From: Candidatus Methanomethylophilaceae archaeon
GTDB taxonomy: Archaea > Thermoplasmatota > Thermoplasmata > Methanomassiliicoccales > Methanomethylophilaceae
Direction: 5' to 3'
Assembly (NCBI GenBank): GCA_016296195.1
Contig: JAEDJU010000002.1
Span: 1 to 26,402 of the forward strand
DNA length: 26,402 nt
The translations under genes and the position numbers were made by a program. Positions 16,001 through 22,810 of this stretch are shown here, piece by piece (the stretch's first letter is position 1; every line of letters starts with the position of its first letter). The notes below the pieces were generated by a model, which was given only the letters and a program-made list of their open reading frames with translations, searched no databases and was not told the origin of the DNA.

Positions 16001-18651
16001 TCAGACATGGGGGTTGCGACAAATGCGACTCCATTGATGCTCCTGGTCTCGGAGTAGAGGACGTACTTTCCGACCCTCTCGTCGTAGACGTAGGCGGAGA
16101 TGGTAGCACCGTCGACGTTGTTTCCTGCGGAATCCTTGACGTTCACGGACTCATAGGCGTATCCGGGTCCGGTGTACTCGAGCAGGACGATCGAGGACAG
16201 GTAGTTGATGACTCCTCCCTCGGCCTTCTGCTTGGCGATGGCATCGTATCCGTTCATGTAGACCCATCCGTCGGATGTGGCGGTGGCCTGGTTGTCGGGG
16301 TTGTACTTGACGTTCCAGAACGCGACATCGTATCCTGCGAGTCCGTATCCGGGGATCGCCATGGCGGATCCTTCCTCACCGTTGCTGGAGGACAGTGCGA
16401 CCAGGTAGCTGTAGCTGCTGGTGTATCCCGCATCGGATGCGGAGGGTCCGATCAGCATCTTCCAGAGGAAGGTGTCGTAGATGGCGTCGGTGTACTGGGT
16501 GTATCCGTAGTAGGTGTTGATGGAGTAGAACTCGGAGGCCGCACCGTACTTGTCCACGGAGTAGCCTGCGAAGTAGGAGACGGTGGAGAAGCTGCTGCTG
16601 TCACCGTACTGGATGGGGAGCATGGATCCGTCGGCGAGGACGTAGGAGATCTTGTCTCCGGTCCTGTCGGAAACGGACTCATAGAGGGTGCTGATGGCGG
16701 CCACGGTCATGTTCTCCTCCATGTACTGGATGGATGCGAGGTAGACAGCGTTCTCATCGGTGATGTCGGACCTGATGTTTCCATAGACGGAGGGGTTGGC
16801 CTCGATCTCGGCAACGGCCTTCGCGGGATCCTCGATGTAGGACCTGACGGTCTCAGGCATGAGGGATGTGCAATCCACCTGTCCGTCGAGCACGAGGCGC
16901 ATGATCATGGCTGCGAGGGAACCTGCGGTTCCATCGGACAGGTAGACCTGGGCTGCTGCACTGGATCCGCCTCCGACGAGGTCGGTGACGGTGGTGAACT
17001 TGCCCTGAGACACAGCATCGTAGGTGTAATCGATCCAGTTGACGAGGGCTCCGGACTTCTCCGCCTCGGAGTACTCGTTCCAGAGGTCCCCGATGGGGTA
17101 GGAGTCACCGGTCTTGATGACGAAGTTGGTGTTTCCGTTGAATGCATGGTCCGCATCGTTGGCGGGCATTCCGGCATCGACTGCGAAGGTGAAGTTGGGA
17201 ACGACCACGAGGAGTGCGACCACGAGGACGGACACGAAGGGGAAGGGCTTGATCATCTTCCTGAGGAATCCGGGGAATCCTGCTGCCTTCATGTTCTTGT
17301 ACCAGGTCTTGAGGTCGGCCTTCTCGAGGACCTTGACGATGGCTGCTCCGGATCCTACGGCGAAGACGGCACCGATGACGGCGGCGTTGGCGTAGGTGGT
17401 CCAGGCGCTCAGGAAGAGCACGAACAGCCAGACTGTGGCGAAGAGCCTGGTGCAGGAGCGGTCCTTCTTGAGGAAGGTGTAGAACTCGTAGATGGCCAGG
17501 CAGATGGGGAGCCACATTGTGAGCCACCCGTAGTAGGCGGCGACGTTGGACATGGACACGTGGCTGGAGGCCAGGGATGCCATGATGGAGCTGCTGTAGA
17601 CGCTGTTGCCGCTGACGAAGGCGGTGAACAGGTCGGGCACTGCGAAGTACATGACCGCCAGGAAGACGATGAACACGACGACGAGTGCGGGGATGGTCAC
17701 GACCCAGGGCTTGGACTGGACTGCCTTGAACAGGAATCCGAAGACGATGGCGACGACCGTGATGAGGAGGGGTCCGGAGAAGACCGCATCCCAGAGACCG
17801 GCGGGCACGTAGTAGAGTGCCGCGACGACGACACCGACCAGCATCGCGACGGAATATGCGATGAGGGCGGTTGTGACGTCCCTTCCCTTGAAGCGGTCCA
17901 CGAGAAGCTGGATGACCATCGCGACGATCAGGAGGACCAGCAGGATGCGGAATCCGTTCCAGGTGAGGGCGGCCAGGGCGAGGAACACTCCGGCCAGTAC
18001 TGCGTTGACGTAAACAGATTTGCGGGACTCGCCCTCGGCATCCATTGCCTTGACCATCTTGACGAGGAACAGGGACATGAACGCGACGAGGAAGGCCGCG
18101 AGGGCATACTCGGTTCCACTGGAGAACACGGAGGTGGAGATGGGCAGAGCGAGGAACGCAAAGACGAGCGCTGCGACGACTCCTGCCTTCTTTCCGTAGA
18201 GCTCCTTTGCAACGAGGAACACGGGGATGCAGGTGAGGGCACCGATGATGGGGTTGAGCACACCGATACCGGCTGAGGCTGCCGCGGTGGTTGCCATGCC
18301 CGCTGCAGAGAGGATCATGGCGACGATTGCGGCCAGGAAGTCCATCAGGGGCGGGTAGACCATGAGTCCGCCGGCAGGGTAGTTAACGGCAGCATCCGTG
18401 AGGGAGTAGTTGCCGTTGAGGATACTTTCGATCACATGCAGGTGATACTGAGCACTCGATCCGCCCGACAGCGCGAAGTCGCCGTCTGCGGAAATACCGA
18501 ACGCGAACACCGTTCTTAGCAGGAACGCTACTATGACGATGACGCCCAGAGAGAGTGCACACCAGTGGTTCTTCAACCACCCTTTGTCGCTGTTGTCGCG
18601 ACTGCCCCCTGTATCGTTGGGGGCGGCTGACTCTTTTCCGAATTTACGCAT
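13090..18651 (-). CDS. Giant STT3/AglB-like membrane protein with large ectodomain, catalytic motifs altered
   Basis: 1853 residues, about twice a normal AglB. Residues 30-490 hold around 13 membrane helices in STT3 order: QYHLHVIESIL (68-78), NYPAGGLMVYPPLMDF (90-105), ALTWNGFR. The post-membrane domain opens with NWIDYTYD (about 538-545) where AglB has WWDYG. By eye, the first-loop Asp is Ser66, the second DxD reads GTE, the TIxE Glu is Ser, and WWDYG is WIDYT. Oligosaccharyltransferase activity is therefore doubtful. From about 850 to 1815 it is a chain of Ig-like or carboxypeptidase-regulatory-like beta modules (for example AVVTVLPGTYTIS, KFKAYVPNGAYTVYA) with many N-x-S/T sites. A last helix (about 1823-1842) and a basic tail follow. 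ATG 18651 is chosen because the TATA box lies between it and an earlier ATG at 18711. Confidence 0.8.
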   Translation of the reverse strand: MRKFGKESAAPNDTGGSRDNSDKGWLKNHWCALSLGVIVIVAFLLRTVFAFGISADGDFALSGGSSAQYHLHVIESILNGNYSLTDAAVNYPAGGLMVYPPLMDFLAAIVAMILSAAGMATTAAASAGIGVLNPIIGALTCIPVFLVAKELYGKKAGVVAALVFAFLALPISTSVFSSGTEYALAAFLVAFMSLFLVKMVKAMDAEGESRKSVYVNAVLAGVFLALAALTWNGFRILLVLLIVAMVIQLLVDRFKGRDVTTALIAYSVAMLVGVVVAALYYVPAGLWDAVFSGPLLITVVAIVFGFLFKAVQSKPWVVTIPALVVVFIVFLAVMYFAVPDLFTAFVSGNSVYSSSIMASLASSHVSMSNVAAYYGWLTMWLPICLAIYEFYTFLKKDRSCTRLFATVWLFVLFLSAWTTYANAAVIGAVFAVGSGAAIVKVLEKADLKTWYKNMKAAGFPGFLRKMIKPFPFVSVLVVALLVVVPNFTFAVDAGMPANDADHAFNGNTNFVIKTGDSYPIGDLWNEYSEAEKSGALVNWIDYTYDAVSQGKFTTVTDLVGGGSSAAAQVYLSDGTAGSLAAMIMRLVLDGQVDCTSLMPETVRSYIEDPAKAVAEIEANPSVYGNIRSDITDENAVYLASIQYMEENMTVAAISTLYESVSDRTGDKISYVLADGSMLPIQYGDSSSFSTVSYFAGYSVDKYGAASEFYSINTYYGYTQYTDAIYDTFLWKMLIGPSASDAGYTSSYSYLVALSSSNGEEGSAMAIPGYGLAGYDVAFWNVKYNPDNQATATSDGWVYMNGYDAIAKQKAEGGVINYLSSIVLLEYTGPGYAYESVNVKDSAGNNVDGATISAYVYDERVGKYVLYSETRSINGVAFVATPMSEKLRFTVSVGGNVIGTTENLDPTITIGLSDIHGTIELDGNVIENADFQLKLDGKATGTVDNEKIDVVDGVITISGVLPDTYTYTLYESTGASVATGTVTPQYGQSVGFTVSPKSYTITVTVNDVNGQSVEEGIVIATNTSTGAQFQKAVEDGKAVVTVLPGTYTISMGEGMVTTSTTSSNASSGNRSTTVTAYPAQTVTLLDVPAGVYTATSGSFSTVSYIGANGDVKVDLPVSIATDLMLYTIYGLVDGKVYCVDYSVGDATTLYNGNAATVTGTLKNGENGVSGTVRFVSEDDEVFSFSADSEGKFKAYVPNGAYTVYADNGSDKVYLGTANVNGSSDIGNLDLVDGRKITLTFRYDPQTSASSNVKIPFVMSTISFTYKDVKYVLNGMTGTDGSTAFYIPDDVDSVVTLNNGALDNAAFKCDDLKKEISAGTSNNSNYITVEVKEKDDDKNYLKDQKVTSGAYDMTITLYDDDEKVYEFTSGESKQIPVGQYDVVIDGSDGYYFKGTAYVYPGIEGLVGLDVEKVYAVVITKAAGDILKIETEDGAYHVSGTTYYFEEGYEYFLKSERTDGDKKYVAYGYLDANTELPTTLDMTASSERMTVTGYIGTSADGTITVSYGDVKVDFEVSGGSYSIVLPSSVTSADFHVEVTSTIDGKDVTFVGDRNVTGMKDGDVRNVSVLTSEEEAEDEDEPDYEAELVNIDIGEGSMLFDLKLTNNTDKAMTFIITAGDDWFLGNDAAVTLVAGETSTYTFLGFYDDSLVALGSKGMTVTIADINGSWTETIKLSDAASVNEDEGTALGQEILFANNGGKKDKVSAFEYMYAITIENKDGFTKDVTVNATAASGWYVTIMDEDGCFIGETGSTIKAYGYQTSVVYVKVMPLDGMGDNSKVSSITGTVTVGDEVQSISLDPETISLSTDSMSASGDNIYNELSSIPAGIWFMIAVMVLLLIAIFWLGSKRGVFSRKN

Positions 18652-18695
18652 TCTATAAGTCTCCGTCCATAGAATGTGCGCCCATACTCGGACAC

Positions 18696-18705
18696 GTATA
18701 AAAAG
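18696..18705 (-). promoter_or_regulatory. TATA box of the STT3-like operon
   Basis: On the minus strand CTTTTTATAC is a near-consensus archaeal TATA box. Transcription would start near 18675, giving a leader of about 24 nt before ATG 18651. The upstream in-frame ATG at 18711 lies before the promoter and is therefore unlikely to be used. Confidence 0.65.
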
Positions 18706-18755
18706 ATTCATGGCTCTCGCTTACTAATAATATAAGAGAGAAGGGGGGACGGATC

Positions 18756-18770
18756 CCCGGGTATTCCGGG
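18756..18770 (-). terminator. pyrF terminator hairpin
   Basis: On the minus strand CCCGG-AATAC-CCGGG begins 5 nt after the pyrF stop. It is followed by a pyrimidine-rich run (TCCCCCCTTCTCTCTTATA). It separates pyrF from the promoter of the STT3-like gene. Confidence 0.5.
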
Positions 18771-18775
18771 CGGTC

Positions 18776-19420
18776 TCAGAGTACCGTGCGGATGTCCTCT
18801 GCGAAGGACAGAGCGGATGCACGCGGGTCCTCGGAACCATAGATGGCACGACCCACGATCGCGTATGTCGCACCTGCGGCGATGGCATCGGATGCCTTCC
18901 CACCCTGTGCCCCGACCCCGGGGGACAGGATCTTCCTGTCACCGACGACCTCACGGATCGCCCTTATCCTGTCGGGACGGGTGGCAGGTGCGATGAATCC
19001 GCTGACCCCGCACTCGACTCCCAGGCGGGCCATCTCCTCGGCATGCTGGGCGGTGAACATCTTGGCCCCGGGATGGCTCATCTCGGTGACCGCGTATATC
19101 TCCGCACCACCTGATGCCTCGACGGCGGCCCTCAGGGAGTCGTCTCCGGTGAAGGCGTGAACGATGACGGCGGAGGCCCCCCTGGACACGGCGTTCTCGA
19201 CGATCAGCCTGACGGTGTTGGGGATGTCCGCGACCTTGAAGTCGCATATGACCTCGCTCATCTCCGACAGCTTCGTGATCATCTGCGGTCCCTCGGAAAG
19301 GACCAGCGGCCAGTTTATCTTGATGGCGTCCACGATGTCCCCCACGGACCTTGCGATGGCCAGGGCCTTCTCCCCGTCCGTCTCGTCCAATGCGAGCACG
19401 AGCCTGCTGTCGGATCTCAT
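18776..19420 (-). CDS. pyrF: Orotidine 5'-phosphate decarboxylase
   Basis: 214 residues, the usual archaeal length. It decarboxylates OMP to UMP, the last step of de novo pyrimidine synthesis. LVLALDETD opens the barrel. Lys34 in AIKINWPL and Asp60-Lys62-Asp65 in DFKVADIPNT form the catalytic tetrad. PGVGAQGG and AIVGRAIYGSEDP are the phosphate-binding loops. The start at ATG 19420 is supported by the AT-rich element at 19443-19449, centred 26 bp upstream; an in-frame GTG at 19459 lies beyond that element. It is transcribed divergently from the radical SAM gene. Confidence 0.97.
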   Translation of the reverse strand: MRSDSRLVLALDETDGEKALAIARSVGDIVDAIKINWPLVLSEGPQMITKLSEMSEVICDFKVADIPNTVRLIVENAVSRGASAVIVHAFTGDDSLRAAVEASGGAEIYAVTEMSHPGAKMFTAQHAEEMARLGVECGVSGFIAPATRPDRIRAIREVVGDRKILSPGVGAQGGKASDAIAAGATYAIVGRAIYGSEDPRASALSFAEDIRTVL

Positions 19421-19442
19421 GACGCTCCAATCCACCCTCACC

Positions 19443-19449
19443 TTATTAA
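19443..19449. promoter_or_regulatory. Shared bidirectional TATA element for pyrF and the radical SAM gene
   Basis: TTATTAA is centred at 19446, exactly 26 bp from the A of ATG 19420 (minus) and 26 bp from the A of ATG 19472 (plus). It reads TTAATAA on the other strand, so it is nearly symmetric. The flank on the pyrF side of transcription is purine-rich (CGAGGGG), as expected for a BRE, which suggests the pyrF direction is stronger. Both transcripts would be leaderless. Confidence 0.6.
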
Positions 19450-19471
19450 CCCCTCGCACAATCGGACGGGC

Positions 19472-20521
19472 ATGCTCAAGAAGATGGAATGCGGCTCACT
19501 GTGCACCGGCCCCGTGGCCGAAGGATGCGAGCACTGCATCAACGGATCCAAGATGGTCCTGCTCGTTACAGGCAAATGCGGATGGGGCTGCTTCTACTGC
19601 CCCGTTTCCCTGGAGAAGAAGGGATTGGACGTCATCTACGCCAACGAGGGCAGGGTGACCACCGATGATGAAATCATCGCCGAGGCCGAGTCCATGGACG
19701 CCACCGGCACCGGGATTACCGGAGGGGACCCCCTTGTCGTCCTGGACCGCACCGTCCACATGATCGAGCTGCTGAAGGGCAGGTTCGGACCTGAACACCA
19801 CATCCACCTGTACACGGCGACCATCGACCCCGAGAAGGTCGCCAGACTGGAGGCCGCCGGACTCGACGAGATCCGCTTCCATCCACCCGTCTCCATGTGG
19901 ACGAGGATGCAGGAGACAAGACTGGCGGACATCGTATCGTCCACGAAGATGGATGTGGGCATAGAGGTCCCCGCGATACCCGGCAAGGAGACTGAGCTGA
20001 ACGCCCTGATCTCCTACGTGGCATCCCTGGGCGTGAAGTTCGTCAACCTCAACGAGCTGGAGTTCTCCGAGAGCAACTGGGGCATGATGGAGGAGCAGGG
20101 ATACCAGGTGAGGGATGACGTGTCCTCGGCCATCCTCGGGTCCGAGGAGACCGCAAGGAAGGTCATGAAGGCCAACAGGAAGGTCAACATCCACTTCTGC
20201 TCGTCATCCTTCAAGGACGGGGTCCAGCTGCGCAGGAGACTGATCCGCAGGGCGGAGCACATCTGCACCGACTACCAGGCCATCACCGACGACGGGACCC
20301 TGGTCAGGGGATACGTCTACACCAAGGATGTCAATGCGACCATGGGCAAACTCAGGGAACTCGGGGTGGAGGACGGCATGATGGTGGCCCTGGACGGCAA
20401 GGTCGAGGTCGCACCCTGGATACTTGAGGATATATCAACATCGTTGGACGAGAGGTGCTACATCTCCGAACAGTACCCGACGGCCGACGGATTGGAGGTC
20501 GAGAGGACCCCGCTGAACTGA
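19472..20521 (+). CDS. Uncharacterised archaeal radical SAM protein
   Basis: 349 residues. Cys36-x3-Cys40-x2-Cys43 (CGWGCFYC) is the radical SAM [4Fe-4S] motif, and GITGGDPLVV is the glycine-rich SAM-binding segment. A further four cysteines precede it (Cys7, Cys11, Cys19, Cys22), which could bind a second cluster or zinc. The rest fits a TIM-barrel (LYTATIDPEKVARLEAAGL, IRFHPPV, IGIEVP-type strands) followed by a C-terminal domain of about 80 residues (from VRGYVYTKDVN). It resembles the archaeal PflA-like group I know as COG2108, which has no assigned reaction. The start ATG 19472 is supported by the shared TATA element. A hairpin follows the stop. Confidence 0.82.
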   Translation: MLKKMECGSLCTGPVAEGCEHCINGSKMVLLVTGKCGWGCFYCPVSLEKKGLDVIYANEGRVTTDDEIIAEAESMDATGTGITGGDPLVVLDRTVHMIELLKGRFGPEHHIHLYTATIDPEKVARLEAAGLDEIRFHPPVSMWTRMQETRLADIVSSTKMDVGIEVPAIPGKETELNALISYVASLGVKFVNLNELEFSESNWGMMEEQGYQVRDDVSSAILGSEETARKVMKANRKVNIHFCSSSFKDGVQLRRRLIRRAEHICTDYQAITDDGTLVRGYVYTKDVNATMGKLRELGVEDGMMVALDGKVEVAPWILEDISTSLDERCYISEQYPTADGLEVERTPLN

Positions 20522-20522
20522 C

Positions 20523-20541
20523 CCGGAGGAACTCCCTCCGG
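20523..20541 (+). terminator. Terminator of the radical SAM gene
   Basis: CCGGAGG, loop AACTC, CCTCCGG: a 7-bp perfect stem starting one base after the stop codon, followed by TCACCTCTTTTC. Confidence 0.6.
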
Positions 20542-20621
20542 TCACCTCTTTTCAACATAGCCAGACATCAGAAAAACGATGGATTGGAAAGGGTTTGTGT
20601 AAAGCGTTTAGGGTCAGTCCC

Positions 20622-20638
20622 CAACCGTACGATGGTTG
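20622..20638 (-). terminator. Possible terminator of the RNA polymerase operon
   Basis: CAACC and GGTTG form a 5-bp stem with a 7-base loop about 15 nt after the nusA stop on the minus strand. Outer GGT/ACC pairing is possible with a bulge. Nothing else of note is seen in the rest of this gap (20542-20653). Confidence 0.3.
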
Positions 20639-20653
20639 ACCGTGGGGGTCCGA

Positions 20654-21082
20654 TCAGTCGACGCTGATGCTCTGGATCTCGTGGTGTCTGTTCACGATGT
20701 CCCTGGCAATGCGCAGGTTCTTTCCGGCTTTCCCGATCGCGCGGCCCTTGAGCTTGGGGTCCACTGTGACGGTTGCGTGAGTGATGTTTCCGCGCTGCTC
20801 GATAACGACCTTCTGAGGATTGTAGATGTGGAAGACGTTCTTCACGAACTGCTCGGGATCCTCGGAATACTCGACAACCTGGATGTTCTTTCCAGTCTTG
20901 TCCTTGAGCTTGATCACGTGCTCCCCTTTCTTTCCGACAGCGATGTTTCCCTGTCCCTTCTCGACAACGAACACGAGTTTGTCCTCAGTGTCCATACAAT
21001 CGATGGCGTTCGCCTTGGTGATCTGCTCGAACAGAGAGATGTACCTGAGCGTATCCTCGGTAAGTACGATATCTGCGGACAT
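20654..21082 (-). CDS. nusA: Archaeal NusA-like transcription factor (two KH domains)
   Basis: 142 residues. Archaeal NusA is only the paired KH RNA-binding part of the bacterial factor. The two GxxG loops are visible as AVGKKGEHVIKL and AIGKAGKNLRIA. The N-terminal SADIVLTEDTLRYISLFEQIT is typical of archaeal NusA. I chose ATG 21082; a GTG at 21091 overlapping the rpl30e stop (GTGA) would add three residues. It is the last gene of the RNA polymerase operon here. The usual next gene, rps12, is absent. Confidence 0.93.
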   Translation of the reverse strand: MSADIVLTEDTLRYISLFEQITKANAIDCMDTEDKLVFVVEKGQGNIAVGKKGEHVIKLKDKTGKNIQVVEYSEDPEQFVKNVFHIYNPQKVVIEQRGNITHATVTVDPKLKGRAIGKAGKNLRIARDIVNRHHEIQSISVD

Positions 21083-21087
21083 GTTCC

Positions 21088-21375
21088 TCACAGCGTTAAG
21101 ATGTTGGAGCTACCTTTGTCGATGATCACAAGGGCAGAAACGGAGAAGGGTTTTCCACAGAGTGCACCGAGCTCCATGTTGTTGCCGTCGTACACGTGTA
21201 CCTTCACTCCGATATCTCCCTTAAGCTCTGCGCTGGGGCAGTTCCTGGCGAGGATGACCATCTGGGCCTTTCCGTCCTTGACTGCCTTGGTTGTCTGATC
21301 TACTCCGAACTCCACTTTTCCGGTGGAGATTGCAGATTTCAATGCTCTGCCGATGTCGATTCTCTCATCGCTCAT
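21088..21375 (-). CDS. rpl30e: Ribosomal protein L30e (eL30)
   Basis: 95 residues, the normal archaeal eL30 length. It is an RNA-binding protein of the large subunit in the L7Ae/L30e fold. ALKSAISTGKVEFGVDQTTKAV and QMVILARNCPS match the family, and VIIDKGSSNIL ends it. Its start overlaps the rpoA2 stop (ATGA). Its position between rpoA2 and nusA is the classical archaeal arrangement. Confidence 0.96.
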   Translation of the reverse strand: MSDERIDIGRALKSAISTGKVEFGVDQTTKAVKDGKAQMVILARNCPSAELKGDIGVKVHVYDGNNMELGALCGKPFSVSALVIIDKGSSNILTL

Positions 21376-22808
21376 TCTTTATCCCCCTTCTTGGGTGTGT
21401 AAATAAGGTTTACTGCACCGGTACCTAGTGTGACCGGCTGTCCGACGATGATGTTCTCGGTGACTCCCTCAAGGTGGTCGACCTCTCCTACCATCGCGGC
21501 GTGCAACAGATGCGCGGCTGTGATCTCGAAAGCTGCCCTGGCAAGGACCGAGGACTTCTTTCCGGACACTCCGTGCCTTCCGATGGCCTTGACGTAACCA
21601 TCGTTGGTCATGAGGTCGGCGACAAGCATGATGTGCCTGATGTCGACATCGAGACCTGCCTCTCCGAGGGTTCCCATAGCCTCATGGATGATGGAGTTCC
21701 TGGCGGCCTCGATTCCGAGGACATCCGCCACCTCCAGGATACTGTTCGTCATGACGTTGTCAGCATCCACACCCTCGACCTTGAGGACCTCTTTGAGGTT
21801 GCTTCCTTCGGTGATGATCTTCCAAGATCCCTCCGTCTTCGAAAGGACCGCTCTCGAGATGCCGTCGATTCCCTTGATCTTGGCACCCTTGATGGCGTCA
21901 TACATCACCTGCAGCTTCTTGTATGAGGGCTCATCGGATGTGACCACGATGTCGAATCCCGACATTGTGACCATACCACGGACGGCCTTCACCTTGTTCA
22001 GCCTCTCGACGATGTCCTCGGACTTGATGCCCCTGGACTCCATCTTGCGGACATCGGGGTTGATGATCAACCTCATGTTGGTGATGTCCGTCTCCACGGA
22101 GGCTATGTCGAGCAGGAGTGTCATCTCGATGTTCGAGGCAACGTGACGTGCCACATTCTCATCCTCGGCTGCGATGCCGATGAGGGGGATGTCCATGGAA
22201 GGTGTGCTGGGCACACGCCTGGCATCCACGATCTCGATTAGACGGGGCAGTCCCTGCGTGACGTTGATGTTCGCGACTCCCGCGTAGTGGAATGTACGCA
22301 TGTTCATCTGTGTACCGGGCTCTCCGATGGAGTGCGCGGCCATGACCCCTGCGGACTCGTTCTGGTCCATCTTGTGGGCTGTGTACATCCTGTTGGCTAC
22401 GGTGAGCAGCTGTCTGCATACGTCGTCATCCAGCTCCGCGTTCTTGATGCGGGCAGCGATGTCGACGTAGATCTTCATGGGGAGCTCGATGCCGAGCTCC
22501 TGCGAGAGGGCCTTGAGCCTGAGCTCTCCCTCGGAGTACTGGTAGAAGTTGGTGATCTCCTCCATAGGCTGGACGGGGACCTCCTCCTCCACAGCCTTCT
22601 TCGCCTTGGAAGAGGATGTGGAGGGCCTCTTACCGATCTTCACGATGATGGACCTGGCCTCCTCATCGGAGAGTCCCAGCTCCACGAGGGCGGATTCGCC
22701 TGCGGCGCTGATGGCGCTGAGGGTGTTGAACTTGGCAACGAGCATGTTGGCGACCTCCTCGCGGACGTCCCTGTTGATCAATGCCTTCACTGTATCTTTC
22801 TTTGCCAT
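21372..22808 (-). CDS. rpoA2: DNA-directed RNA polymerase subunit A''
   Basis: 478 residues, about 90 longer than a typical A''. Residues 5-60 look like a helix-hairpin-helix module (REEVANMLVAKFNTL, then LVELGLSDEEARSII), followed by a Ser/Lys/Glu linker (60-84). The polymerase core starts near 88 and includes the trigger-loop region AAHSIGEPGTQMNMRTFH (157-174) and GLPRLIEIVDARRVPSTPSM. The usual Gln of AAQSIGEPG is His159 and the usual Thr is Asn169, while His174 is kept. I chose ATG 22808 because GGAGGTGA lies 6 nt upstream, a perfect Shine-Dalgarno site inside the end of rpoA1. A GTG at 22814 overlapping the rpoA1 stop is the alternative. Confidence 0.95.
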   Translation of the reverse strand: MAKKDTVKALINRDVREEVANMLVAKFNTLSAISAAGESALVELGLSDEEARSIIVKIGKRPSTSSSKAKKAVEEEVPVQPMEEITNFYQYSEGELRLKALSQELGIELPMKIYVDIAARIKNAELDDDVCRQLLTVANRMYTAHKMDQNESAGVMAAHSIGEPGTQMNMRTFHYAGVANINVTQGLPRLIEIVDARRVPSTPSMDIPLIGIAAEDENVARHVASNIEMTLLLDIASVETDITNMRLIINPDVRKMESRGIKSEDIVERLNKVKAVRGMVTMSGFDIVVTSDEPSYKKLQVMYDAIKGAKIKGIDGISRAVLSKTEGSWKIITEGSNLKEVLKVEGVDADNVMTNSILEVADVLGIEAARNSIIHEAMGTLGEAGLDVDIRHIMLVADLMTNDGYVKAIGRHGVSGKKSSVLARAAFEITAAHLLHAAMVGEVDHLEGVTENIIVGQPVTLGTGAVNLIYTPKKGDKE

Positions 22809-22810
22809 TA

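Noticed and set aside
15907..18276. A 789-codon open frame opposite the STT3-like gene
   Set aside because: Same antisense codon-bias artefact; the product is a Gly/Asp/Glu/His-rich string without any recognisable fold, while the minus strand encodes clear membrane helices.
18651..18711. Upstream ATG for the STT3-like gene at 18711
   Set aside because: The TATA box at 18696-18705 lies downstream of it, so this codon would not be in the main transcript.
20560..20653. Possible non-coding RNA between the radical SAM gene and nusA
   Set aside because: Only a weak hairpin is visible. There is no tRNA-like fold, box C/D or H/ACA signature, and no promoter of its own.
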